A program made the translations under genes and the position numbers. DNA of 40,276 nt from an uncultured cyanobacterium (GTDB lineage: Bacteria; Cyanobacteriota; Cyanobacteriia; PCC-6307; Cyanobiaceae), in NCBI GenBank assembly GCA_913047395.1, contig CAJWUF010000004.1, forward strand, positions 1-40,276, given 5' to 3'. How positions within the stretch are numbered: the stretch's first letter is position 1; every line of letters begins with the position of its first letter. Below the pieces are notes generated by a model. That model saw only the letters and a list, made by a program, of their open reading frames with translations. It searched no databases and was not told the origin of the DNA. Shown in pieces: positions 1-8,912 of this stretch.

Positions 1-208
1 GATTTGACCTTACCTTATGAGGAAGATCCTTAGGTTGAGCACACCATACCTACCTCTTTTCGTAAATCAAGTACCATCTATAAGTCACATGAACACTTAG
101 AGATAAATCTCAGGGTTTAGTTTACCTGTTAGGGCCTCAAAGGATGATCAAGCTATCATCAGAGCATTTACACCTATGGCTGGCTCAAAAGAGGCAGGCG
201 AAAAGGAA

Positions 209-268
209 TCAGTCGAGGATGGTTAGTTGGAGAATGTTTCTGGTGGTTCCAATTCCACCAACATAAGT
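209..268 (+). pseudogene. Possible remnant of a third GG leader (SVEDG*LENVSGG|SNSTNIS*)
   Basis: Hand translation: tca gtc gag gat ggt TAG ttg gag aat gtt tct ggt ggt tcc aat tcc acc aac ata agt tga. LENVSGG matches the ELExVxGG leader end; in-frame TAG at 224-226. Confidence 0.35.
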
Positions 269-471
269 TGAATCTCACGGAAGTTCCCTTGGGTAAACCT
301 TTTACTGATGATGAAGTTGAAGCAGTTAGTGGTGATGGTACAGAAAAGGCCGGTGGTGGTTGTCGACCGTTCGTTTCAGATGAACGTGAATGTAATGTCT
401 CAGATCGATCAACAGGCCATCGGATACCACCTTTTGGTTTGGGTCTTGTCTTAGATTTATATGATTGTTGA
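268..471 (+). CDS. Putative double-glycine-type RiPP precursor or remnant (FTDDEVEAVSGDG...AGGG|CRPF...)
   Basis: Provided ORF of 67 aa (TTG start). The segment FTDDEVEAVSG resembles the C-terminal end of Nif11/GG leaders, followed by GGG and a Cys/Ser/Thr-containing tail. The N-terminal half of a leader is missing. Confidence 0.4.
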   Translation: MNLTEVPLGKPFTDDEVEAVSGDGTEKAGGGCRPFVSDERECNVSDRSTGHRIPPFGLGLVLDLYDC

Positions 472-560
472 TATTTAGTTTGCCAGCCTCCAAGAGTCTA
501 ACTGTCAGCATCTGTGCCAAATAAGCATAGCGTTATTGCAGTAAAAGCCACTTAAAGCAA

Positions 561-836
561 ATATCAGAAGAACAACCCAAGGCGTTCATTGTCAAGGTTC
601 AAGTCGACAGCACTCTTCTGGAATAGCTCAAAGCAGAATGTGCTGATATTTCGGAGATTGCTAAGGCTGTTGGGTTTTCAATTATGACTGAGCAACTCAA
701 TTTACATTGTCAAAACCTTTCTGATGCAGAGCTTGAGAATATTATTGGTGGTTCTACTAATTCTGTTTGGTAATCATGTGAGTATCCAGACACTGAAGGC
801 TGCACATACTGGAAGCCGTGCCCACCTAGGCGCTGA
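561..836 (+). pseudogene. Degenerate Nif11-leader lanthipeptide (prochlorosin-like) precursor
   Basis: Frame from 561 reads (ATA)SEEQPKAFIVKVQVDSTLLE*LKAECADISEIAKAVGFSIMTEQLNLHCQNLSDAELENIIGG|STNSVW*SCEYPDTEGCTYWKPCPPRR*. Layout matches a Nif11 leader (SEEQ-KAF--KVQ-D-L-E-LKAE-AD---IAKA-GF-I---LN-H-QNLSD-ELE---GG) followed by a Cys/Thr core. In-frame TAG at 624-626 and TAA at 771-773; ATA where ATG is expected. Confidence 0.8.
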
Positions 837-929
837 AGGTTGCACCTACTTGCTGTAATGCAACTTCAGGTATTACTGTGCATTGGTCTGCAACTTCTGA
901 GATATAGCTTGTCATCTTTTGATCAATAA

Positions 930-2003
930 TTAAGCTGAAGTTTCATGCAATGATGTGCTAGTACGCCTGCCGACTAATATCATTGCTGCCAGGAAAGCAA
1001 ACACCTGTAAAGGCAGTCCTGCATTAAGTCCAAATATTTGTGTGAACATACCCATGAGAAGGCTGCCTGCTAGGCCGCCGGCCGAGCTTGAACGGATTAG
1101 AACCTGCCATCGAAGTGGGGCATCTCCTCCCATTGGCGCCATACTTTCTACTAGCGCAGCATCTGTACTTGCAGCAAGGGCTCCAAATGGTACGAAGAGA
1201 ACTGCTGCGCCGATACCTGAAGTGAATTGAGTCAGAATTAGTAGAGCTGCCATTAGTGGATACTTTATTGTTTGCGAGAAGGTTGGCAGTACCCTATTAA
1301 CGCTACGCCCAATACCATAAGCAGCTAATAGCATCCCGAAGTCAAAGCAGTTCCCCTCTCCAATACTGCGAACCCATAGTGCTAGAAGTGCAAAAAGACT
1401 GCCGAATACCAAACCTTGTAGAGCACACAATTTGTTGAAGGGAATCTCAGTCCTTATTTGACTTATTGATCCGACTTGCGAAGTCTCTTGTTTGTTTCGG
1501 TAGGCTAATTGACCCAAAGGTAGAAGTAGTAGTAGTGCTGGAAAATATTGTCTGATAGCCGGAAAAAGCATACCAGTTAGGATATTACCTGAAAGCGATC
1601 CCAGCTCGCTACTTGTGCGTAAGCGATTTACAGGAAGGCCTTTTTCATTAACAATTCTTCTTTGAATTGTCAGCTGGCTCATTTCATTGCCAATACCAAA
1701 AAGGAATGTTGCAATAAACGAAATTAATAACAGGAATTGGACTTTGACTATGGCTATTGATTGCAGATAGCTAACTATTAAAAGAAGAATCAAAGCTATT
1801 AGTATAAGTCCATAGCCACTGCTTTTCCTCTTCAGAGGTAGCAAAACAGGTAGAGTCGCAATCGCTGGCAAAAGACTGTTGATCATTGGAGATACGCTCA
1901 GCCCACTGATGAGCCAAGACGTCGAGGCCATGGTTAGGCTCCTTCCGGCCTGAAAACTTCCCCATCGAATAGAGGAGCCAAGATGATCCTGGCTTGGATT
2001 CAT
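930..2003 (-). CDS. MFS-type transporter / multi-TM permease
   Basis: 357 aa ORF with many hydrophobic TM segments and an MFS-like permease layout. Confidence 0.6.
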   Translation of the reverse strand: MNPSQDHLGSSIRWGSFQAGRSLTMASTSWLISGLSVSPMINSLLPAIATLPVLLPLKRKSSGYGLILIALILLLIVSYLQSIAIVKVQFLLLISFIATFLFGIGNEMSQLTIQRRIVNEKGLPVNRLRTSSELGSLSGNILTGMLFPAIRQYFPALLLLLPLGQLAYRNKQETSQVGSISQIRTEIPFNKLCALQGLVFGSLFALLALWVRSIGEGNCFDFGMLLAAYGIGRSVNRVLPTFSQTIKYPLMAALLILTQFTSGIGAAVLFVPFGALAASTDAALVESMAPMGGDAPLRWQVLIRSSSAGGLAGSLLMGMFTQIFGLNAGLPLQVFAFLAAMILVGRRTSTSLHETSA

Positions 2004-2223
2004 GTCACCACCACAATGTTTCTCTTCTCAATCACTTTGGCACTAACCACAATGATGTGCCATCAATACCTTGGACTCCCTCGGCTCCAAAGCCTTGCTA
2101 TATGACGATATAAAATATAGACATATAAACACCATAACAATACGAACTAGGGCTAAATAGAAGGCCCAGCGTTTAAAGTCAACAAATTAGGCTACGAGAA
2201 ATGCCCTCAAAAGCAATAGATAG

Positions 2224-2349
2224 TCAAGACATAGAGAAGCTCAACCGCCTCTACCTCCATCACACTCATCTGCCGATGAGCTAGAGATTGTTGCCGTCGG
2301 CCCTTGTGGCAATTCAGCTCTGCATGCTCTGTGCTCAAGGGTGTGCTAA
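2224..2349 (+). pseudogene. Possible degenerate prochlorosin-like precursor end (SADELEIVAVG|PCGNSALHALCSRVC*)
   Basis: Frame through 2269-2349 reads SADELEIVAVGPCGNSALHALCSRVC-stop, similar to SDDELE-VAGG plus a Cys/Ser core. Upstream leader similarity (DIEKLNRLYLHHTH) lies in another frame, which implies a frameshift. Confidence 0.4.
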
Positions 2350-2549
2350 TTACACTGAAGGTCAATGTTGTTAACTATTGCGCGAAAACCACAGCCTAAA
2401 TGTCAATGCAATGGCAAGGCTTTTTACGTTATTCGACATCCCAAATCCACTTAAGTATGCCAACCTATACCTTGCTCCTTAAACTTACAGGCAGCAACCA
2501 CCAGCTAAACTAATGGCAGAATCTAGGCCAACCGCAGTAATCTTCTGAA

Positions 2550-3038
2550 TTGACGCCTGTGACGAAAAGGCTCACACTTGCTTATACCTGTAGCAAGCAT
2601 TTTTCTGGATATCCATGCTGCCATAGGCAATGGCGCCATCCTGGTCACTGCCGATTTGTGCATGGCTATAGCCGTAGTTTTACTTTTTGGTTTGCCGCTC
2701 AGCAGCTTGATAGCTACGGATTTGTCGTCGACTTTTCCAGCCTTAGGCCTTTAGAGCAACAACTTCGTGACCAATTTGATCACACCTTCCTAGCCAATGC
2801 GGATGATCCGCTCCTGTCTGAGTGGCAGGAACTGCATGAGCAGGGTGCTGTTGATCTGAGGGTTATGGACAATGTCGGTATGGAGTCCAGCGCTGAACTT
2901 GTTTGGCAATGGGCTAACGCACTTTTACTTGATCGAGATGCTGGACGCACCTGTTGTTGGCGAGTAGAGGCGCGGGAGAATGAAGCTAATGCTGCTTGCT
3001 TTGAAGAACTACCTGAGTGGTTTCAAGCAACTACTTAG
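2550..3038 (+). CDS. 6-pyruvoyl-tetrahydropterin / 6-carboxytetrahydropterin synthase family (QueD-like)
   Basis: CSKHFSGYPCCHRQWRHPGHCRFVHGYSRSF...GFVVDFSSLRPLEQQL...FDHTFL pattern typical of PTPS/QueD. TTG start likely. Confidence 0.75.
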   Translation: MTPVTKRLTLAYTCSKHFSGYPCCHRQWRHPGHCRFVHGYSRSFTFWFAAQQLDSYGFVVDFSSLRPLEQQLRDQFDHTFLANADDPLLSEWQELHEQGAVDLRVMDNVGMESSAELVWQWANALLLDRDAGRTCCWRVEARENEANAACFEELPEWFQATT

Positions 3039-3089
3039 CCCAGATCAAGTTTCATTCTCTCTCTTTGGCAATCTTTGCGCCGATCAGGA

Positions 3090-5681
3090 TTAACTCAATA
3101 CAAGCCTTTCATCTCTCACATCCACACGCACAGTTTGGCTGTCTCCGTATTGACCAGCCAGGATGCTTTTGGCAATAGGGGTTTCTAGCTCGCGTTGGAT
3201 GGCTCGTTTAAGCGGTCTTGCTCCATAAACAGGGTCATAACCTGCATTTGCTAGCCAATCAGCAGCTGTTTCACTGATTTCAAGGTTGAGTTTGCGATCC
3301 TCAAGACGCTCACGTAGCCGATTCACCTGGAGGGCAACAATTTTACGTAGTTCCTCGCGCCTGAGGCTGTGGAAGATAATAGTTTCATCAAGTCTGTTAA
3401 GGAATTCGGGCCTAAAATGAGCATGCAAAGCATCATTAACTCGTCGTTCCATTTCTTTGTATTTTCCTTGATCTCCAGCCAGTTCAAGTATTGATTGGCT
3501 GCCAATATTGCTGGTAAGGATTAGCACTGTATTTGTAAAATCAACGGTGCGACCCTGGCCGTCGGTGACACGTCCATCATCGAGAATCTGTAGCATCACG
3601 TTGAACACATCTGGGTGTGCCTTCTCCACTTCATCGAAGAGGATTACCGCGTACGGGCGTCTGCGTATGGCTTCTGTGAGCTGTCCACCAGCCTCATAGC
3701 CGACATAACCAGGAGGTGCTCCGATCAGTCTGCTTACGGTGTGCTTCTCCATGTATTCCGACATATCGATTCGCACCAAGGCTGCTTCGCTATCGAATAG
3801 TTGAGAGGCCAATGCCTTGGATAGCTCCGTTTTGCCGACTCCTGTAGGGCCAAGAAACAGAAAGCTTGCAATTGGGCGATTTGGATCGCTTAGGCCTGCT
3901 CTGGAACGTTGAATGGCATCAGCAACAGCTTTGACAGCAGGTTTTTGCCCAATCACCCGCTCATGGAGCTCGGCTTCAAGTCCGAGCAGTTTTTCCATTT
4001 CCGATTGCACAAGTTTGGCAACGGGGATACCGGTCCATTTGGCGATAACTTCAGCTATATCGTCTTCTGTGACCTCTTCTCGCAGCAATGATTTGTCTCC
4101 TTTATCACCTTCTTGGGCTAGGGCAGTTTCTTTTTCGATAAGTCGTTTCTGCAATCCCGCCAAAGTTCCATACTCGAGTTCTGCTGCTTTGTTTAGGTCG
4201 TAGCTGCGTTTGGCTTGCTCAACTTGTAATTGCACCTTTTCGATCTCTTCTTTGAGCGAGGAAAGCTCATCAATCGCACCTTTTTCTTGTTGCCACTGGG
4301 CATTTAGGGCGCTCTGTTGCTCTGCTAATTCAGCAAGTTCGCGTTCTAATTTCTCCAGCCTTTCCTTGCTGGCTGAGTCGGATTCGCGTCCTAGCGAAAG
4401 CTTTTCCATTTCAAGCTGCAAAATCTTGCGATCAATTTCATCAATTTCCTCTGGCTTGGAGGTGATTTCCATTTTTAGTCGTGCAGCAGATTCATCCATC
4501 AGATCGATAGCTTTATCTGGTAGAAAACGATCGGCTATATATCGGCTGCTGAGTACGGCTGCTGCTACCAGGGCGTTGTCGGCGATCCGCACACCATGAT
4601 GAACTTCGTAGCGCTCTTTGAGACCACGCAGGATAGAAATGGTGTCTTGCACTGTGGGTTGATCCACAAGTACTTGTTGGAATCTTCTCTCTAGAGCTGG
4701 ATCTTTTTCGATGTGCTGCCGATGCTCATCGAGTGTTGTGGCACCGATGCATCGCAGTTCCCCTCTAGCCAGCATTGGCTTGAGCAGGTTGCTGGCATCC
4801 ATTGCACCACCGGTTGCACCAGCACCAACAACAGTATGGATTTCATCAATAAAAAGTACTATTTGTCCTTCAGAGGCGGTGACTTCTTTGAGCACTGCTT
4901 TGAGTCGCTCTTCGAATTCACCTCGATACTTTGCACCTGCAATTAAGGCACCCATATCGAGAGCTATTAATTGTCTGTTCTGTAGAGCTGCTGGTACATC
5001 ACCGTTGACTATCCGTTGAGCTAATCCTTCAACAATCGCGGTTTTACCAACACCTGGCTCACCGATTAGGACAGGGTTGTTTTTGGTGCGACGGCTGAGA
5101 ATTTGAATGGTGCGCCGGATTTCATCATCCCGTCCGATCACCGGGTCGAGTTTGCCTTCTCGGGCTGCAGCGGTAAGGTCTCTGCCATATTTCTCGAGGG
5201 ACTCGTAGGTTCCTTCTGGGTTCTGATCAGTCACCTTTTGGTTCCCACGTACCGCATCAATTGCGACCTTTAGTTTGCCTGCATCCACGCCGGCTTGACT
5301 GAGCAGTTGACGACCGCAACGGTTGTCTTTGGCTAAGGCCAGGAGAAGGTGCTCTATAGAGATGAAGCTATCGCCGAAGGCTTCTTTGTGTTGTTCTGCC
5401 TGATCGAGAAGATGATTAATCCCTTTACCTACATAGACAGACTCTGGTGCTGCTTGCAGGGTGGGCTGTTTCTGGAGGTGAGCTTCAAGGTCTGTTTGCA
5501 GATTGCCGATCAATACACCGGCTTTCTCAAGGATTCTGCCCGCCAAGCCATTTTGATCAAGCAATGACAGGAATAAATGTTCTGTTTCAAGTTGCTGCTG
5601 TTTGCGTTGAAGGGCTAGTTGCTGTGCCGAAACAATTGCGGCCCAGGCTTTTTCGGTAAATTTCTCCGCAGTTGGTTGCAT
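3090..5681 (-). CDS. clpB: ATP-dependent chaperone ClpB
   Basis: 863 aa with Clp N domain, two Walker A motifs ([27 protein letters not shown]), a coiled-coil middle domain and [36 protein letters not shown]. Confidence 0.98.
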   Translation of the reverse strand: MQPTAEKFTEKAWAAIVSAQQLALQRKQQQLETEHLFLSLLDQNGLAGRILEKAGVLIGNLQTDLEAHLQKQPTLQAAPESVYVGKGINHLLDQAEQHKEAFGDSFISIEHLLLALAKDNRCGRQLLSQAGVDAGKLKVAIDAVRGNQKVTDQNPEGTYESLEKYGRDLTAAAREGKLDPVIGRDDEIRRTIQILSRRTKNNPVLIGEPGVGKTAIVEGLAQRIVNGDVPAALQNRQLIALDMGALIAGAKYRGEFEERLKAVLKEVTASEGQIVLFIDEIHTVVGAGATGGAMDASNLLKPMLARGELRCIGATTLDEHRQHIEKDPALERRFQQVLVDQPTVQDTISILRGLKERYEVHHGVRIADNALVAAAVLSSRYIADRFLPDKAIDLMDESAARLKMEITSKPEEIDEIDRKILQLEMEKLSLGRESDSASKERLEKLERELAELAEQQSALNAQWQQEKGAIDELSSLKEEIEKVQLQVEQAKRSYDLNKAAELEYGTLAGLQKRLIEKETALAQEGDKGDKSLLREEVTEDDIAEVIAKWTGIPVAKLVQSEMEKLLGLEAELHERVIGQKPAVKAVADAIQRSRAGLSDPNRPIASFLFLGPTGVGKTELSKALASQLFDSEAALVRIDMSEYMEKHTVSRLIGAPPGYVGYEAGGQLTEAIRRRPYAVILFDEVEKAHPDVFNVMLQILDDGRVTDGQGRTVDFTNTVLILTSNIGSQSILELAGDQGKYKEMERRVNDALHAHFRPEFLNRLDETIIFHSLRREELRKIVALQVNRLRERLEDRKLNLEISETAADWLANAGYDPVYGARPLKRAIQRELETPIAKSILAGQYGDSQTVRVDVRDERLVLS

Positions 5682-5929
5682 GTGTTTTTTTCGTTGATTA
5701 AACCGTATGTCGATTGATCACTGAGGCCAAGCGGTTAACCGTTCTAATTAGTTCGGCTTTTTCGGCAGAGTAGGGTTTGCCACACTCTGTCTATAGAACA
5801 TCTTGCTATTTAGTTGCTAATGGATGTTTATAAGTTTTTTAAAGGTTGATTTTTGAATATTATCTTCTGCTAACTGCTTTCTGTAATAGTTGATTCTTTC
5901 AATCAAACTTGAAGAGTTTAATCTATTTG

Positions 5930-6175
5930 TTATTTGCGTATTGGAGGGATTTTGCTATTTTCAAACCAGTCCTCTATCCGTTGAGAGCTGTTTTCATTTT
6001 CAAGGTCACAAAGCTTGATAGAAAAACCATATCGTGAAGCTAAGTTTAATAGATCCTGATGACTAGAGCAATTCCTTAATTCAAGTCGCAAGGATAAGCT
6101 GTGCTCAGCAGCTTGCAGAAGATCAATCAGCCCTTGGCGTGACATTAGGCTTGTAAATATGATCGGATGATACAT
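5930..6175 (-). CDS. Small Nif11-domain-like protein without GG motif
   Basis: MSRQGLIDLLQAAEHSLSLRLELRNCSSHQDLLNLASRYGFSIKLCDLENENSSQRIEDWFE resembles the Nif11 domain (LxxFLxxxxxxxxLxxxLxxxxxxxxxxxxAxxxGFxIxxxDL). Likely start is the internal ATG at 6145. Confidence 0.55.
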   Translation of the reverse strand: MYHPIIFTSLMSRQGLIDLLQAAEHSLSLRLELRNCSSHQDLLNLASRYGFSIKLCDLENENSSQRIEDWFENSKIPPIRK

Positions 6176-6249
6176 CCGCTCTTTGATGGTGGCAATATCG
6201 CTAGAGCTCTTTGTCAGTTCACAGGAGTGAGACGATTATTGCGATAAAA

Positions 6250-6293
6250 AAAGGGAAGAGGAGATGATTGTTTGATCATCTCCTCTTCCCTTT
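6250..6293 (-). terminator. Rho-independent terminator downstream of petE
   Basis: 19-bp perfect inverted repeat aaagggaagaggagatgat/atcatctcctcttcccttt with 6-nt loop; on the minus strand it runs into TTTTTTT (A-run 6246-6252 on plus). Confidence 0.92.
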
Positions 6294-6350
6294 GGAGGTT
6301 TTAAGAAATCTCTAGTATCTATTGATACATCCTCTTTATTAATCTCAATC

Positions 6351-6710
6351 TCACTCGACAACTACTGTGCCAACCATTCCTGCACCGCGATGGGGCTCGC
6401 AGTAGAAGTCATAATTTCCCGCGGTTGAGAATGTTTCTTCCCAGGATTCGCCAGGGGCAAAGGCCAGATCTGTATGGCTCAACTCGTCATGGCCTTCAAA
6501 GACCGCGTTATGTGGGGCCAAGTTGTTGTTGACGAACTTTATCTTGTCTCCGGCTTTGATTTTGATGTTGCTGGGTTCGAACGCCAGCATGCCTGAATCG
6601 CTGCCAAGCTTCACTTCAACAGTGGCAGCTTGGACGGAAGATACTCCGATGCCAAGCACCAAAAGTAGGGCGCAGAAAGCTCCAGCCATGGAGCGAAGCA
6701 TTGAAGGCAT
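6351..6710 (-). CDS. petE: Plastocyanin
   Basis: 119 aa with signal peptide and type-1 copper ligands: NNNLAPHNAVFEGHDELSH...NYDFYCEPHRGAGMVGTVVVE. Confidence 0.97.
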   Translation of the reverse strand: MPSMLRSMAGAFCALLLVLGIGVSSVQAATVEVKLGSDSGMLAFEPSNIKIKAGDKIKFVNNNLAPHNAVFEGHDELSHTDLAFAPGESWEETFSTAGNYDFYCEPHRGAGMVGTVVVE

Positions 6711-6739
6711 GAGGGTTTAATAAGGGCTATTTGTACACA

Positions 6740-7747
6740 TTAACCCTGATTGGGAATTTTTCCTCGCTTTGGCAAACGTGAATCAGCTAACACTGCTTCA
6801 AGTGTGCTGGCAATGCTTTGGCCTCCGAATCGTTCTGGAGTGGTGATTGGATCATGTACAAAGTGACGCTGTTTGATGCTGAAGCGATCCCAAGCATTGA
6901 TTTCGATCGGTAGGACCTTAATTAGGGCCTCAATTAGCCAACCCCAGAGGGGTAGGCCAGGAGTTCGCCTCACCCCTCGCCAGCGGCAGAGAGTTGCCAC
7001 AGCTTCATTTACAGAGATGGACGGTTGGCCCATGACTAAACGCCGAACAGCTCCTTGGCCAGCTTCTCGGTTAGGTCGCTGAGGTGACGTTGCTAGGTGG
7101 CCACAGATGAATGCAATGTCTGCTGCGTGAATGAAATGAAAGCTGGAGTCTGCTCTTAGCCAGCGTGCCAGCCATAGCCAGCGGCTTGCTTCTGCCAACC
7201 CTTCGGTTAGATAGCTGGTAGGGAAAGGGCTCGAACCATCGACTCTTCCCCCGAAAACGAGTGTGGGAAAAACTGCCACGATCCGTTCTGCTAAAGGATG
7301 GTGCTCAAGGTCATCGAGGCACTTGGCTTTAGTTTGAATGTACTCAGTGCCATAAGCCAATGCTTCAGGCAATGGTTGGAGAGTCTTGTTGAGGATGCTT
7401 GCGGTAGAGAAATAGGTGATCTGTTCAATAATTGCTGGATTTAAAAGCTCTAGAAGAGCTTTGACGGCTACAACATTTACTTGGTGGGCTCGCTCTGGAT
7501 CTCCCCATGCCGTTGCCGTATGAATCACGCGGGTGACTGTTGCTAGTTGATTGGCAAAACAATGTGGTTCACGCAGATCTCCAACCAGTAGTTGGACTCG
7601 GGGGTGTTGCGGTGAGATGGCCGTTAGTTTTGCTGGATCCCGTAGCCATAGCAGTAACTCGGCATCAGAGTTTTCAAGAAGCCAGGCGGCTGTGTACTGA
7701 CCAACACAGCCGCTAGCTCCTGTGATCAGAATGCGAGCTTGGGTCAA
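6740..7747 (-). CDS. NAD-dependent epimerase/dehydratase family protein (SDR)
   Basis: N-terminal [20 protein letters not shown] Rossmann motif; extended SDR length. Confidence 0.85.
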   Translation of the reverse strand: MTQARILITGASGCVGQYTAAWLLENSDAELLLWLRDPAKLTAISPQHPRVQLLVGDLREPHCFANQLATVTRVIHTATAWGDPERAHQVNVVAVKALLELLNPAIIEQITYFSTASILNKTLQPLPEALAYGTEYIQTKAKCLDDLEHHPLAERIVAVFPTLVFGGRVDGSSPFPTSYLTEGLAEASRWLWLARWLRADSSFHFIHAADIAFICGHLATSPQRPNREAGQGAVRRLVMGQPSISVNEAVATLCRWRGVRRTPGLPLWGWLIEALIKVLPIEINAWDRFSIKQRHFVHDPITTPERFGGQSIASTLEAVLADSRLPKRGKIPNQG

Positions 7748-8802
7748 GCGGCGGATCCGATCAGATCGTTGACAGTTTTGCCGGTTTCAAAGAAGACCCT
7801 GGCATTGTCTTCTGGGGTTCCAGGAAGAATGCCATGGCCAAGGTTGAGGATGTGACGACGGCCGCGAGCCTTGCGGACTGCATCAACAATTCGCTCGCGG
7901 ATGGCTTCAGGAGTGCCAAATAAAAGGCCAGGGTCAACATTGCCTTGCACTCCTAAGTGCTTAGGAAGACGGGCGCAGCCATCAGCCATATCAACAGTCC
8001 AATCTAAAGAGACGATGTCGACTCCAGTGCGGCCCATTCGCTCCAACACTCCAGCACTGCCAGAGATGTAGAGGATCATTGGTGTATCTGGATGGGTTGC
8101 TTTTACTAGGTCTACAACTTTCTTTTGATAAGGCGCTGCAAAGGTGTCGTAGTCGATCGGACTGAGCTGGCCGGCCCAGGAATCAAACATTTGCACCACC
8201 TGAGCACCAGCGTCGATCTGATATCGCAAGTAGGTAGCAATTGATTCGGCGAAATGGTTGAGCAAACGATGGAGTAGGTCTGGTTGTTGGAAGGCCATGG
8301 CTTTGATCACGGCATAGTTTTTGCTGCCTTTACCTTCAACTACATAGGCAGCAAGAGTCCAGGGTGCTCCTACAAAACCAAGTACGGCAGCTTGGTTACC
8401 AACGCTTTCACGCAGACGTCCAAGCACCTCACCTACAAAAGGCATCGTTGCTTTGGGTTCCAGTGGACGCAGCGCTTCAATTTGGCTGAGATTACGGATT
8501 GGTTCTTGAATTAAGGGGCCTTTGCTTTCGACGATGTCGAAGTCGATGCCCATACCGGGCAAAGGAGTGAGGATGTCTGAGAAGAGGATTACCCCATCGG
8601 GCTGGAATGCCTCGAACGGTTGCATCGAGATCTCGTAAGAGAGATCAGGGTTTTCGGAACGCTCTCGAAAGCTGGGGTAGCGGTCCCGGAGATCCCGGTA
8701 GACCTTCATGTAGCGGCCCGCCTGGCGCATCATCCAAACAGGGGGACGCTCCACTGATTCACCACGCGCAGCGCGGAGCAACAAGGGCAGTGAGTCGCTC
8801 AT
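7744..8802 (-). CDS. hemE: Uroporphyrinogen decarboxylase
   Basis: [51 protein letters not shown]; overlaps the epimerase by 4 nt. Confidence 0.98.
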   Translation of the reverse strand: MSDSLPLLLRAARGESVERPPVWMMRQAGRYMKVYRDLRDRYPSFRERSENPDLSYEISMQPFEAFQPDGVILFSDILTPLPGMGIDFDIVESKGPLIQEPIRNLSQIEALRPLEPKATMPFVGEVLGRLRESVGNQAAVLGFVGAPWTLAAYVVEGKGSKNYAVIKAMAFQQPDLLHRLLNHFAESIATYLRYQIDAGAQVVQMFDSWAGQLSPIDYDTFAAPYQKKVVDLVKATHPDTPMILYISGSAGVLERMGRTGVDIVSLDWTVDMADGCARLPKHLGVQGNVDPGLLFGTPEAIRERIVDAVRKARGRRHILNLGHGILPGTPEDNARVFFETGKTVNDLIGSAA

Positions 8803-8912
8803 TACACGGGGTCAGGATCAATCAGAAAACTTACCTGAAGGCCGTTGTTGTTAAGGCCTTTAAAGATGTGGAAGCAGCAGTTTCGTCACATGTTCTTTGG
8901 TTGTGGCTGAAC

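Noticed and set aside
326-520. 64-aa minus-strand ORF MAQMLTVRLLEAGKLNINNHINL...
   Set aside because: Antisense to the GG-type peptide ORF and no recognisable family features.
3508-5659. Multiple plus-strand ORFs antisense to clpB (e.g. 4210-4599, Ser-rich)
   Set aside because: Shadow ORFs of a well-supported clpB; low-complexity Ser/Arg composition typical of antisense frames.
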